The notes beneath the pieces were generated by a model, which saw only the letters and a program-made list of their open reading frames with translations, did no database searches and was not told where the DNA came from. Position numbers and translations under genes: made by a program. Positions 14,310 to 28,690 of a DNA stretch of 64,000 nt are shown here, piece by piece. The DNA comes from Bugulina stolonifera. Lineage: Eukaryota; Bryozoa; Gymnolaemata; Cheilostomatida; Bugulidae. How positions within the stretch are numbered: the first letter of the stretch is position 1; every line of letters begins with the position of its first letter. The stretch lies in the NCBI GenBank assembly GCA_935421135.1, contig OW285191.1, forward strand, positions 806,001 through 870,000, given 5' to 3'.

Positions 14310-17300
14310 GTGACTGAAACACATTGTTACAAACAGCAATTTGGTACAAAACACACTGAAAACTTACTTTCATGCAATAATAAACATCTTTTACTAGTTT
14401 ACAAACTAAGAACTCAGGTGAATTTGTTAAAAATCACAATTTTGACATTATGTATCACGTTTGCAAAGTTGAATATTGCTTGCAAAGCCATGTTTTTTTG
14501 ATTTTCAATCAAATTATGCATTTTGAACGTTGCAAAAGTGACTGAAACACATTGTTACAAACAGCAATTTGGTACAAAACACAATGAAAACTTACTTTCA
14601 TGCAATATTGAAGATCTTTTACTAGTTTACAAACGAATAATTCAAGTGAATTTGTCAAAAATCACAAATTTGCCATTATGTTTCATATTTACAAAGTTGA
14701 ATATTGCATGCAAAGTCATGTTTTATTGATTTTCATTCAAATTATGCATTCTGAACATTGCAAAAGTGACTGAAAGACATTGTTACAAAATGCAATTTGG
14801 TACAAAACACACTGAAAACTTACTTTCATGCAATATTGAACATATTTTACTAGTTTAGAAACGAATAATACAAGTGAATTTGTCAAAAATCACAAATTTG
14901 ACATTATGTTTCATGTTTACAAAGTTGAATGTTGCATGCAAAAAACTGTTTTATTGATTTTCATTCAGATTATGCATTCTTAACATTGCAAAAGTAACTG
15001 AAACGCATTGTTACAAACAGCAATTTGGTACAAAACACACTGAAAACTTACTTTCATGCAATATTGAACGTCTTTTACTAGTTAACAAACTAATAACTCA
15101 AGTGAATTGGTCAAAAATCACAAATTTGACATTATGTTTCATGTTTGCAAAGTTAAATATTGTATGCAAAGTCATGTTTTATTGATTTTCATTCAAATTA
15201 TGCATTCTGAACATTGCAAAAGTGACTGAAACACATTGTTACAAACAGCAATTTGGTACAAAACACACTGAAAACTTACTTTCATGCAATATTGAACATC
15301 TTCTACTAGTTTACAAACTAATAACTCAAGTGAATTGGTCAAAAATCACAAATTTGACATTATGTTTCATGTTTGCAAAGTTGAATATTGCTTGCAAAGC
15401 CATGTTTTATTGATTTTCATTCAAATTATGCAGTCTGAACATTGCAAAAGTGACTGAAACACATTGTTACAAACAGCAATTTGGTACAAAACACACTTAA
15501 AACTTACTTTCATGCAATATTGAACATCTTTTACTAGTTTACAAACTAAAAACTCAAGTGAATTGGTCAAAAATCACAAATTTGACATTATGTTTCATGT
15601 TTGCAAAGTTAAATATTGTATGCAAAGTCATGTTTTATTGATTTTCATTCAAATTATGCATTCCTAACATTGCAAAAGTGACTGAAACACATTGTTACAA
15701 ACAGCAATTTGGTACAAAACACACTGAAAACTTACTTTCTTGCAATATTGAACATCTTCTACTAGTTTACAAACTAATAACTCAGGTGAATTTGTCAAAA
15801 ATCACAATTTTGACATTATGTTTCACGTTTGCAAAGTTGAATATTGCTTGCAAAGCCATGTTTTATTGACTTTCATTCAAATTATGCAGTCTGAACATTG
15901 CAAAAGTGACTGAAACACATTGTTACAAACAGCAATTTGGTACAAAACACACTTAAAACTTATTTTCATGCAATATTGAACATCTTTTACTAGTTTACAA
16001 ACTAAAAACTCAAGTGAATTGGTCAAAAATCACAAATTTGACATTATGTTTCATGTTTGCAAAGTTAAATATTGTATGCAAAGTCATGTTTTATTGATTT
16101 TCATTCAAATTATGCATTCTTAACATTGCAAAAGTGACTGAAACACATTGTTACAAACAACAATTTGGTACAAAACACACTGAAAACTTACTTTCATGCA
16201 ATATTGAACATCTTCTACTAGTTTACAAACTAATAACTCAGGTGAATTTGTCAAAAATCACAATTTTGACATTATGTATCACGTTTGCAAAGTTGAATAT
16301 TGCTTGCAAAGCCATGTTTTATTGATTTTCATTCAAATTATGCAGTCTGAACATTGCAAAAGTGACTGAAACACATTGTTACAAACAGCAATTTGGTACA
16401 AAACACACTTAAAACTTACTTTCATGCCATATTGAACATCTTTTACTAGTTTACAAACTAATAACCCAAGTGAATTGGTCAAAAATCGCAAATTTGACAT
16501 TATGTTTCATGTTTACAAAGTTGAATATTGCTTGCAAAGCCATGTTTTATTGATTTTCATTCAAATTATGCAGTCTGAACATTGCAAAAGTGAGTGAAAC
16601 ACATTGTTACAAACAGCAATTTGGTACAAAACACACTGAAAACTTACTTTCATGCAATATTGAACATCTTCTACTAGTTTACAAACTAATAACTCAGGTG
16701 AATTTGTCAAAAATCACAATTTTGGCATTATGTTTCACGTTTGCAAAGTTGAATATTGCTTGCAAAGCCATGTTTTATTGACTTTCATTCAAATTATGCA
16801 GTCTGAACATTGCAAAAGTGACTGAAACACATTGTTACAAACAGCAATTTGGTACAAAACACACTTAAAACTTACTTTCATGCCATATTGAACATCTTTT
16901 ACTAGTTTACAAACTAATAACTCAAGTGAATTGGTCAAAAATCACAAATTTGACATTATGTTTCATGTTTACAAAGTTGAATATTGCTTGCAAAGCCATG
17001 TTTTATTGATTTTCATTCAAATTATGCAGTCTGAACATTGCAAAAGTGAGTGAAACACATTGTTACAAACAGCAATTTGGTACAAAACACACTTAAAACT
17101 TACTTTCATGCAATATTGAACATCTTTTACTAGTTTACAAACTAAAAACTCAAGTGAATTTGTCAAAAATCACAAATTTGACATTATGTTTCATGTTTGC
17201 AAAGTTAAATATTGTATGCAAAGTCATGTTTTATTGATTTTCATTCAAATTATGCATTCCTAACATTGCAAAAGTGACTGAAACACATTGTTACAAACAG

Positions 17301-18641
17301 CAATTTGGTACAAAACACACTTAAAACTTATTTTCATGCAATATTGAACATCTTTTACTAGTTTACAAACTAATAACTCAGGTGAATTTGTCAAAAATCA
17401 CAATTTAGGCATTATGTTTCACGTTTGCAAAGTTGAATATTGCTTGCAAAGCCATGTTTTATTGACTTTCATTCAAATTATGCAGTCTGAACATTGCAAA
17501 AGTGACTGAAACACATTGTTACAAACAGCAATTTGGTACAAAACACACTTAAAACTTACTTTCATGCCATATTGAACATCTTTTACTAGTTTACAAACTA
17601 ATAACTCAAGTGAATTGGTCAAAAATCGCAAATTTGACATTATGTTTCATGTTTACAAAGTTGAATATTGCTTGCAAAGCCATGTTTTATTGATTTTCAT
17701 TCAAATTATGCAGTCTGAACATTGCAAAAGTGAGTGAAACACATTGTTACAAACAGCAATTTGGTACAAAACACACTGAAAACTTACTTTCATGCAATAT
17801 TGAACATCTTCTACTAGTTTACAAACTAATATCTCAGGTGAATTTGTCAAAAATCACAATTTTGGCATTATGTTTCACGTTTGCAAAGTTGAATATTGCT
17901 TGCAAAGCCATGTTTTATTGACTTTCATTCAAATTATGCAGTCTGAACATTGCAAAAGTGACTGAAACACATTGTTACAAACAGCAATTTGGTACAAAAC
18001 ACACTTAAAACTTACTTTCATGCCATATTGAACATCTTTTACTAGTTTACAAACTAATAACTCAAGTGAATTGGTCAAAAATCACAAATTTGACATTATG
18101 TTTCATGTTTACAAAGTTGAATATTGCTTGCAAAGCCATGTTTTATTGATTTTCATTCAAATTATGCAGTCTGAACATTGCAAAAGTGAGTGAAACACAT
18201 TGTTACAAACAGCAATTTGGTACAAAACACACTTAAAACTTACTTTCATGCAATATTGAACATCTTTTACTAGTTTACAAACTAAAAACTCAAGTGAATT
18301 TGTCAAAAATCACAAATTTGACATTATGTTTCATGTTTGCAAAGTTAAATATTGTATGCAAAGTCATGTTTTATTGATTTTCATTCAAATTATGCATTCC
18401 TAACATTGCAAAAGTGACTGAAACACATTGTTACAAACAGCAATTTGGTACAAAACACACTTAAAACTTATTTTCATGCAATATTGAACATCTTTTACTA
18501 GTTTACAAACTAAAAACTCAAGTGAATTTGTCAAAAATCACAAATTTGACATTATGTTTCATGTTTGCAAAGTTAAATATTGTATGCAAAGTCATGTTTT
18601 ATTGATTTTCATTCAAATTATGCATTCTTAACTTTGCAAAA
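14310..18641. repeat. Satellite A higher-order repeat 4 (19 monomers)
   Basis: 4332 bp from cassette to cassette. The left half follows units 2 and 3 (15678 matches 10662, 16134 matches 11118). It then lacks several monomers and picks up the GTGAGTG-type monomer at 16590, which matches 21606 in the next unit. This mosaic order is what unequal exchange between misaligned units would leave. Confidence 0.85.
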
Positions 18642-21600
18642 GTGACTGAAACACATTGTTACAAACAGCAATTTGGTACAAAACACACTGAAAACTTACT
18701 TTCATGCAATAATAAACATCTTTTACTAGTTTACAAACTAAGAACTCAGGTGAATTTGTTAAAAATCACAATTTTGACATTATGTATCACGTTTGCAAAG
18801 TTGAATATTGCTTGCAAAGCCATGTTTTTTTGATTTTCAATCAAATTATGCATTTTGAACGTTGCAAAAGTGACTGAAACACATTGTTACAAACAGCAAT
18901 TCGGTACAAAACACAATGAAAACTTACTTTCATGCAATATTGAAGATCTTTTACTAGTTTACAAACGAATAATTCAAGTGAATTTGTCAAAAATCACAAA
19001 TTTGCCATTATGTTTCATATTTACAAAGTTGAATATTGCATGCAAAGTCATGTTTTATTGATTTTCATTCAAATTATGCATTCTGAACATTGCAAAAGTG
19101 ACTGAAAGACATTGTTACAAAATGCAATTTGGTACAAAACACACTGAAAACTTACTTTCATGCAATATTGAACATATTTTACTAGTTTAGAAACGAATAA
19201 TACAAGTGAATTTGTCAAAAATCACAAATTTGGCATTATGTTTCATGTTTACAAAGTTGAATGTTGCATGCAAAAAACTGTTTTATTGATTTTCATTCAG
19301 ATTATGCATTCTTAACATTGCAAAAGTAACTGAAACGCATTGTTACAAACAGCAATTTGGTACAAAACACACTGAAAACTTACTTTCATGCAATATTGAA
19401 CGTCTTTTACTAGTTAACAAACTAATAACTCAAGTGAATTGGTCAAAAATCACAAATTTGACATTATGTTTCATGTTTGCAAAGTTAAATATTGTATGCA
19501 AAGTCATGTTTTATTGATTTTCATTCAAATTATGCATTCTGAACATTGCAAAAGTGACTGAAACACATTGTTACAAACAGCAATTTGGTACAAAACACAC
19601 TGAAAACTTACTTTCATGCAATATTGAACATCTTCTACTAGTTTACAAACTAATAACTCAAGTGAATTGGTCAAAAATCACAAATTTGACATTATGTTTC
19701 ATGTTTGCAAAGTTGAATATTGCTTGCAAAGCCATGTTTTATTGATTTTCATTCAAATTATGCAGTCTGAACATTGCAAAAGTGACTGAAACACATTGTT
19801 ACAAACAGCAATTTGGTACAAAACACACTTAAAACTTACTTTTATGCAATATTGAACATCTTTTACTAGTTTACAAACTAAAAACTCAAGTGAATTGGTC
19901 AAAAATCACAAATTTGACATTATGTTTCATGTTTGCAAAGTTAAATATTGTATGCAAAGTCATGTTTTATTGATTTTCATTCAAATTATGCATTCCTAAC
20001 ATTGCAAAAGTGACTGAAACACATTGTTACAAACAGCAATTTGGTACAAAACACACTGAAAACTTACTTTCTTGCAATATTGAACATCTTCTACTAGTTT
20101 ACAAACTAATAACTCAGGTGAATTTGTCAAAAATCACAATTTTGACATTATGTTTCACGTTTGCAAAGTTGAATATTGCTTGCAAAGCCATGTTTTATTG
20201 ACTTTCATTCAAATTATGCAGTCTGAACATTGCAAAAGTGACTGAAACACATTGTTACAAACAGCAATTTGGTACAAAACACACTTAAAACTTATTTTCA
20301 TGCAATATTGAACATCTTTTACTAGTTTACAAACTAAAAACTCAAGTGAATTGGTCAAAAATCACAAATTTGACATTATGTTTCATGTTTGCAAAGTTAA
20401 ATATTGTATGCAAAGTCATGTTTTATTGATTTTCATTCAAATTATGCATTCTTAACATTGCAAAAGTGACTGAAACACATTGTTACAAACAACAATTTGG
20501 TACAAAACACACTGAAAACTTACTTTCATGCAATATTGAACATCTTCTACTAGTTTACAAACTAATAACTCAGGTGAATTTGTCAAAAATCACAATTTTG
20601 ACATTATGTATCACGTTTGCAAAGTTGAATATTGCTTGCAAAGCCATGTTTTATTGATTTTCATTCAAATTATGCAGTCTGAACATTGCAAAAGTGACTG
20701 AAACACATTGTTACAAACAGCAATTTGGTACAAAACACACTTAAAACTTACTTTCATGCAATATTGAACATCTTTTACTAGTTTACAAACTAATAACTCA
20801 AGTGAGTTTGTCAAAAATCACAAATTTGACATTATGTTTCATGTTTACAAAGTTGAATGTTGCTTGCAAAGCCATGTTTTGTTGATTTTCATTCAAATTA
20901 TGCAGTCTGAACATTGCAAAAGTGAGTGAAACACATTGTTACAAACAGCAATTTGGTACAAAACACACTTAAAACTTACTTTCATGCAATGTTGAACATC
21001 TTTTACTAGTTTACAAACTAAAAACTCAAGTGAATTGGTCAAAAATCACAAATTTGACATTATGTTTCATGTTTGCAAAGTTAAATATTGTATGCAAAGT
21101 CATGTTTTATTGATTTTCATTCAAATTATGCATTCTTAACATTGCAAAAGTGACTGAAACACATTGTTACAAACAGCAATTTGGTACAAAACACACTGAA
21201 AACTTACTTTCATGCAATATTGAACATCTTCTACTAGTTTACAAACGAATAACTCAGGTGAATTTGTCAAAAATCACAATTTAGGCATTATGTTTCACGT
21301 TTGCAAAGTTGAATATTGCTTGCAAAGCCATGTTTTATTGACTTTCATTCAAATTATGCAGTCTGAACATTGCAAAAGTGACTGAAACACATTGTTACAA
21401 ACAGCAATTTGGTACAAAACACACTTAAAACTTACTTTCATGCCATATTGAACATCTTTTACTAGTTTACAAACTAATAACCCAAGTGAATTGGTCAAAA
21501 ATCGCAAATTTGACATTATGTTTCATGTTTACAAAGTTGAATATTGCTTGCAAAGCCATGTTTTATTGATTTTCATTCAAATTATGCAGTCTGAACATTG

Positions 21601-24569
21601 CAAAAGTGAGTGAAACACATTGTTACAAACAGCAATTTGGTACAAAACACACTGAAAACTTACTTTCATGCAATATTGAACATCTTCTACTAGTTTACAA
21701 ACTAATAACTCAGGTGAATTTGTCAAAAATCACAATTTTGGCATTATGTTTCACGTTTGCAAAGTTGAATATTGCTTGCAAAGCCATGTTTTATTGACTT
21801 TCATTCAAATTATGCAGTCTGAACATTGCAAAAGTGACTGAAACACATTGTTACAAACAGCAATTTGGTACAAAACACACTTAAAACTTACTTTCATGCC
21901 ATATTGAACATCTTTTACTAGTTTACAAACTAATAACTCAAGTGAATTGGTCAAAAATCACAAATTTGACATTATGTTTCATGTTTACAAAGTTGAATAT
22001 TGCTTGCAAAGCCATGTTTTATTGATTTTCATTCAAATTATGCAGTCTGAACATTGCAAAAGTGAGTGAAACACATTGTTACAAACAGCAATTTGGTACA
22101 AAACACACTTAAAACTTACTTTCATGCAATATTGAACATCTTTTACTAGTTTACAAACTAAAAACTCAAGTGAATTTGTCAAAAATCACAAATTTGACAT
22201 TATGTTTCATGTTTGCAAAGTTAAATATTGTATGCAAAGTCATGTTTTATTGATTTTCATTCAAATTATGCATTCCTAACATTGCAAAAGTGACTGAAAC
22301 ACATTGTTACAAACAGCAATTTGGTACAAAACACACTTAAAACTTATTTTCATGCAATATTGAACATCTTTTACTAGTTTACAAACTAATAACTCAGGTG
22401 AATTTGTCAAAAATCACAATTTAGGCATTATGTTTCACGTTTGCAAAGTTGAATATTGCTTGCAAAGCCATGTTTTATTGACTTTCATTCAAATTATGCA
22501 GTCTGAACATTGCAAAAGTGACTGAAACACATTGTTACAAACAGCAATTTGGTACAAAACACACTTAAAACTTACTTTCATGCCATATTGAACATCTTTT
22601 ACTAGTTTACAAACTAATAACTCAAGTGAATTGGTCAAAAATCGCAAATTTGACATTATGTTTCATGTTTACAAAGTTGAATATTGCTTGCAAAGCCATG
22701 TTTTATTGATTTTCATTCAAATTATGCAGTCTGAACATTGCAAAAGTGAGTGAAACACATTGTTACAAACAGCAATTTGGTACAAAACACACTGAAAACT
22801 TACTTTCATGCAATATTGAACATCTTCTACTAGTTTACAAACTAATATCTCAGGTGAATTTGTCAAAAATCAAAATTTTGGCATTATGTTTCACGTTTGC
22901 AAAGTTGAATATTGCTTGCAAAGCCATGTTTTATTGACTTTCATTCAAATTATGCAGTCTGAACATTGCAAAAGTGACTGAAACACATTGTTACAAACAG
23001 CAATTTGGTACAAAACACACTTAAAACTTACTTTCATGCCATATTGAACATCTTTTACTAGTTTACAAACTAATAACTCAAGTGAATTGGTCAAAAATCA
23101 CAAATTTGACATTATGTTTCATGTTTACAAAGTTGAATATTGCTTGCAAAGCCATGTTTTATTGATTTTCATTCAAATTATGCAGTCTGAACATTGCAAA
23201 AGTGAGTGAAACACATTGTTACAAACAGCAATTTGGTACAAAACACACTTAAAACTTACTTTCATGCAATATTGAACATCTTTTACTAGTTTACAAACTA
23301 AAAACTCAAGTGAATTTGTCAAAAATCACAAATTTGACATTATGTTTCATGTTTGCAAAGTTAAATATTGTATGCAAAGTCATGTTTTATTGATTTTCAT
23401 TCAAATTATGCATTCCTAACATTGCAAAAGTGACTGAAACACATTGTTACAAACAGCAATTTGGTACAAAACACACTTAAAACTTATTTTCATGCAATAT
23501 TGAACATCTTTTACTAGTTTACAAACTAAAAACTCAAGTGAATTTGTCAAAAATCACAAATTTGACATTATGTTTCATGTTTGCAAAGTTAAATATTGTA
23601 TGCAAAGTCATGTTTTATTGATTTTCATTCAAATTATGCATTCTTAACATTGCAAAAGTGACTGAAACACATTGTTACAAACAGCAATTTGGTACAAAAC
23701 ACACTGAAAACTTACTTTCATGCAATAATAAACATCTTTTACTAGTTTACAAACTAAGAACTCAGGTGAATTTGTTAAAAATCACAATTTTGACATTATG
23801 TATCACGTTTGCAAAGTTGAATATTGCTTGCAAAGCCATGTTTTATTGATTTTCATTCAAATTATGCAGTCTGAACATTGCAAAAGTGACTGAAACACAT
23901 TGTTACAAACAGCAATTTGGTACAAAACACACTTAAAACTTACTTTCATGCAATATTGAACATCTTTTACTAGTTTGCAAACTAATAACTCAAGTGAATT
24001 TGTCAAAAATCACAAATTTGACATTATGTTTCATGTTTACAAAGTTGAATGTTGCTTGCAAAGCCATGTTTTGTTGATTTTCATTCAAATTATGCAGTCT
24101 GAACATTGCAAAAGTGAGTGAAACACATTGTTACAAACAGCAATTTGGTACAAAACACACTTAAAACTTACTTTCATGCAATATTGAACATCTTTTACTA
24201 GTTTACAAACTAAAAACTCAAGTGAATTGGTCAAAAATCACAAATTTGACATTATGTTTCATGTTTGCAAAGTTAAATATTGTATGCAAAGTCATGTTTT
24301 ATTGATTTTCATTCAAATTATGCATTCTTAACATTGCAAAAGTGACTGAAACACATTGTTACAAACAGCAATTTGGTACAAAACACACTGAAAACTTACT
24401 TTCATGCAATATTGAACATCTTCTACTAGTTTGCAAACTAATAACTCAAGTGAATTTGTCAAAGATCACAAATTTGACATTATGTTTCATGTTTACAAAG
24501 TTGAATGTTGCTTGCAAAGCCATGTTTTGTTGATTTTCATTCAAATTATGCAGTCTGAACATTGCAAAA
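18642..24569. repeat. Satellite A higher-order repeat 5 (26 monomers)
   Basis: 5928 bp, 26 monomers. It is nearly identical to the preceding units but carries private single-base changes: TAACTTTGC near 18632, ATTCGGTAC near 18900, TTTTATGCAAT near 19849 and AGTGAGTTTGTC near 20802. The right end (23658-24533) resembles 8154-9029, so this unit ends in a block type last seen 15.5 kb upstream. Confidence 0.85.
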
Positions 24570-27500
24570 GTGAGTGAAACACATTGTTACAAACAGCTAT
24601 TTTGGTACAAAACACACTGAAAACTTACTTTCATTTAATATTGAAGATCTTTTACTAGTTTACAAACGAATAATTCAAGTGAATTGGTCAAAAATCACAA
24701 TTTTGACATTATGTTTCATGTTTGCAAAGTTGAATATTGTATGGAAGGTAATGTTTTTTTGATTTTCAATCAAATTATGCATTTTGAACGTTGCAAAAGT
24801 GACTGAAACACATTGTTACAAACAGCAATTTGGTACAAAACACAATGAAAACTTACTTTCATGCAATATTGAAGATCTTTTACTAGTTTACAAACGAATA
24901 ATTCAAGTGAATTTGTCAAAAATCACAAATTTGCCATTATGTTTCATATTTACAAAGTTGAATATTGCATGCAAAGTCATGTTTTATTGATTTTCATTCA
25001 AATTATGCATTCTGAACATTGCAAAAGTGACTGAAAGACATTGTTACAAACAGCAATTTGGTACAAAACACACTGAAAACTTACTTTCATGCAATATTGA
25101 ACATATTTTACTAGTTTAGAAACGAATAATACAAGTGAATTTGTCAAAAATCACAAATTTGACATTATGTTTCATGTTTACAAAGTTGAATGTTGCATGC
25201 AAAAAACTGTTTTATTGATTTTCATTCAGATTATGCATTCTTAACATTGCAAAAGTAACTGAAACGCATTGTTACAAACAGCAATTTGGTACAAAACACA
25301 CTGAAAACTTACTTTCATGCAATATTGAACGTCTTTTACTAGTTAACAAACTAATAACTCAAGTGAATTGGTCAAAAATCACAAATTTGACATTATGTTT
25401 CATGTTTGCAAAGTTAAATATTGTATGCAAAGTCATGTTTTATTGATTTTCATTCAAATTATGCATTCTGAACATTGCAAAAGTGACTGAAACACATTGT
25501 TACAAACAGCAATTTGGTACAAAACACACTGAAAACTTACTTTCATGCAATATTGAACATCTTCTACTAGTTTACAAACTAATAACTCAAGTGAATTGGT
25601 CAAAAATCACAAATTTGACATTATGTTTCATGTTTGCAAAGTTGAATATTGCTTGCAAAGCCATGTTTTATTGATTTTCATTCAAATTATGCAGTCTGAA
25701 CATTGCAAAAGTGACTGAAACACATTGTTACAAACAGCAATTTGGTACAAAACACACTTAAAACTTACTTTCATGCAATATTGAACATCTTTTACTAGTT
25801 TACAAACTAAAAACTCAAGTGAATTGGTCAAAAATCACAAATTTGACATTATGTTTCATGTTTGCAAAGTTAAATATTGTATGCAAAGTCATGTTTTATT
25901 GATTTTCATTCAAATTATGCATTCCTAACATTGCAAAAGTGACTGAAACACATTGTTACAAACAGCAATTTGGTACAAAACACACTGAAAACTTACTTTC
26001 TTGCAATATTGAACATCTTCTACTAGTTTACAAACTAATAACTCAGGTGAATTTGTCAAAAATCACAATTTTGACATTATGTTTCACGTTTGCAAAGTTG
26101 AATATTGCTTGCAAAGCCATGTTTTATTGACTTTCATTCAAATTATGCAGTCTGAACATTGCAAAAGTGACTGAAACACATTGTTACAAACAGCAATTTG
26201 GTACAAAACACACTTAAAACTTATTTTCATGCAATATTGAACATCTTTTACTAGTTTACAAACTAAGAACTCAGGTGAATTTGTTAAAAATCACAATTTT
26301 GACATTATGTATCACGTTTGCAAAGTTGAATATTGCTTGCAAAGCCATGTTTTATTGATTTTCATTCAAATTATGCAGTCTGAACATTGCAAAAGTGACT
26401 GAAACACATTGTTACAAACAGAAATTTGGTACAAAACACACTTAAAACTTACTTTCATGCAATATTGAACATCTTTTACTAGTTTACAAACTAATAACTC
26501 AAGTGAATTTGTCAAAAATCACAAATTTGACATTATGTTTCATGTTTACAAAGTTGAATGTTGCTTGCAAAGCCATGTTTTGTTGATTTTCATTCAAATT
26601 ATGCAGTCTGAACATTGCAAAACTGAGTGAAACACATTGTTACAAACAGCAATTTGGTACAAAACACACTTAAAACTTACTTTCATGCAATATTGAACAT
26701 CTTTTACTAGTTTACAAACTAATAACTCAAGTGAATTTGTCAAAAATCACAAATTTGACATTATGTTTCATGTTTACAAAGTTGAATGTTGCTTGCAAAG
26801 CCATGTTTTGTTGATTTTCATTCAAATTATGCAGTCTGAACATTGCAAAAGTGAGTGAAACACATTGTTACAAACAGCAATTTGGTACAAAACACACTTA
26901 AAACTTACTTTCATGCAATGTTGAACATCTTTTACTAGTTTACAAACTAAAAACTCAAGTGAATTGGTCAAAAATCACAAATTTGACATTATGTTTCATG
27001 TTTGCAAAGTTAAATATTGTATGCAAAGTCATGTTTTATTGATTTTCATTCAAATTATGCATTCTTAACATTGCAAAAGTGACTGAAACACATTGTTACA
27101 AACAGCAATTTGGTACAAAACACACTGAAAACTTACTTGCATGCAATATTGAACATCTTCTACTAGTTTACAAACGAATAACTCAGGTGAATTTGTCAAA
27201 AATCACAATTTAGGCATTATGTTTCACGTTTGCAAAGTTGAATATTGCTTGCAAAGCCATGTTTTATTGACTTTCATTCAAATTATGCAGTCTGAACATT
27301 GCAAAAGTGACTGAAACACATTGTTACAAACAGCAATTTGGTACAAAACACACTTAAAACTTACTTTCATGCAATATTGAACATCTTTTACTAGTTTACA
27401 AACTAAAAACCCAAGTGAATTGGTCAAAAATCACAAATTTGACATTATGTTTCATGTTTGCAAAGTTAAATATTGTATGCAAAGTCATGTTTTATTGATT

Positions 27501-28656
27501 TTCATTCAAATTATGCATTCCTAACATTGCAAAAGTGACTGAAACACATTGTTACAAACAGCAATTTGGTACAAAACACACTGAAAACTTACTTTCTTGC
27601 AATATTGAACATCTTCTACTAGTTTACAAACTAATAACTCAGGTGAATTTGTCAAAAATCACAATTTTGACATTATGTTTCACGTTTGCAAAGTTGAATA
27701 TTGCTTGCAAAGCCATGTTTTATTGACTTTCATTCAAATTATGCAGTCTGAACATTGCAAAAGTGACTGAAACACATTGTTACAAACAGCAATTTGGTAC
27801 AAAACACACTTAAAACTTATTTTCATGCAATATTGAACATCTTTTACTAGTTTACAAACTAAGAACTCAGGTGAATTTGTTAAAAATCACAATTTTGACA
27901 TTATGTATCACGTTTGCAAAGTTGAATATTGCTTGCAAAGCCATGTTTTATTGATTTTCATTCAAATTATGCAGTCTGAACATTGCAAAAGTGACTGAAA
28001 CACATTGTTACAAACAGCAATTTGGTACAAAACACACTTAAAACTTACTTTCATGCAATATTGAACATCTTCTACTAGTTTACAAACTAATAACTCAGGT
28101 GAATTTGTCAAAAATCGCAATTTTGGCATTATGTTTCACGTTTGCAAAGTTGAATATTGCTTGCAAAGCCATGTTTTATTGACTTTCATTCAAATTATGC
28201 AGTCTGAACATTGCAAAAGTAACTGAAACACATTGTTACAAAAAGCAGTTTGGTACAAAACACACTGAAAACTTACTTTCATGCAATAATAAACATCTTT
28301 TACTAGTTTACAAACTAAGAACTCAGGTGAATTTGTTAAAAATCACAATTTTGACATTATGTATCACGTTTGCAAAGTTGAATATTGCTTGCAAAGCCAT
28401 GTTTTATTGATTTTCATTCAAATTATGCAGTCTGAACATTGCAAAAGTGACTGAAACACATTGTTACAAACAGCAATTTGGTACAAAACATACTGAAAAC
28501 TTACTTTCATGCAATATTGAACATCTTTTACTAGTTTACAAACTAATAACTCAAGTGAATTTGTCAAAAATCACAAATTTGACATTATGTTTCATGTTTG
28601 CAAAGTTAAATATTGTATGCAAAGTCATGTTTTATTGATTTTCATTCAAATTATGC
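24570..28656. repeat. Satellite A terminal partial higher-order repeat
   Basis: About 17.9 monomers up to the array end. The first monomer is unusual. It is 229 bp because of one extra base in the run after AAACAGC (about 24596-24604), and it carries CATTTAATATTG and TGTATGGAAGG, seen nowhere else. All later monomers are offset by +1 from the frame of the first 24 kb. The remaining three cassette monomers follow at 24799, 25027 and 25255. The third cassette monomer here has normal AAACAGC instead of the AAAATGC found in the other units. Confidence 0.85.
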
Positions 28657-28690
28657 TTTTCTATGCATTCTATGCATAGAATACATAGAA
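28640..28690. other. Satellite A / satellite B junction
   Basis: Satellite A is recognisable through TTCAAATTATGC, ending at 28656. After TTTT (28657-28660) the sequence is satellite B (CTATGCATTCTATGCATAG). A normal satellite A monomer would continue TATGCATTCTGAAC here, so the switch occurs inside or beside the word TATGCATTC that both families contain. Confidence 0.85.

Larger units (their letters stand above)
1..28656. repeat. Satellite A: 228-bp tandem array
   Basis: About 125.7 head-to-tail copies of an AT-rich 228-bp monomer. The period is exact: the word GTGACTGAAACACATTG recurs at 174, 1086, 2226, 2910, 3366 and onward at multiples of 228, with one 1-bp register shift near 24600. 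Monomers differ by scattered substitutions, and many of these recur at multi-monomer distances. Each monomer holds a frame of up to 63 codons, but it begins at GTG or TTG. In roughly two thirds of copies it is interrupted, most often where CACTGAAAAC becomes CACTTAAAAC and creates TAA. It is therefore non-coding satellite. No internal sub-repeat is obvious. The array continues beyond the left edge of the window. Confidence 0.97.

Noticed and set aside
174..28638. Repeated 62-68-codon open frames in satellite A
   Set aside because: They begin at GTG or TTG (one at a chance ATG), recur once per 228-bp monomer, and are destroyed in roughly two thirds of the copies by TAA, TAG or lost start positions. 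There is no sign of selection for coding.
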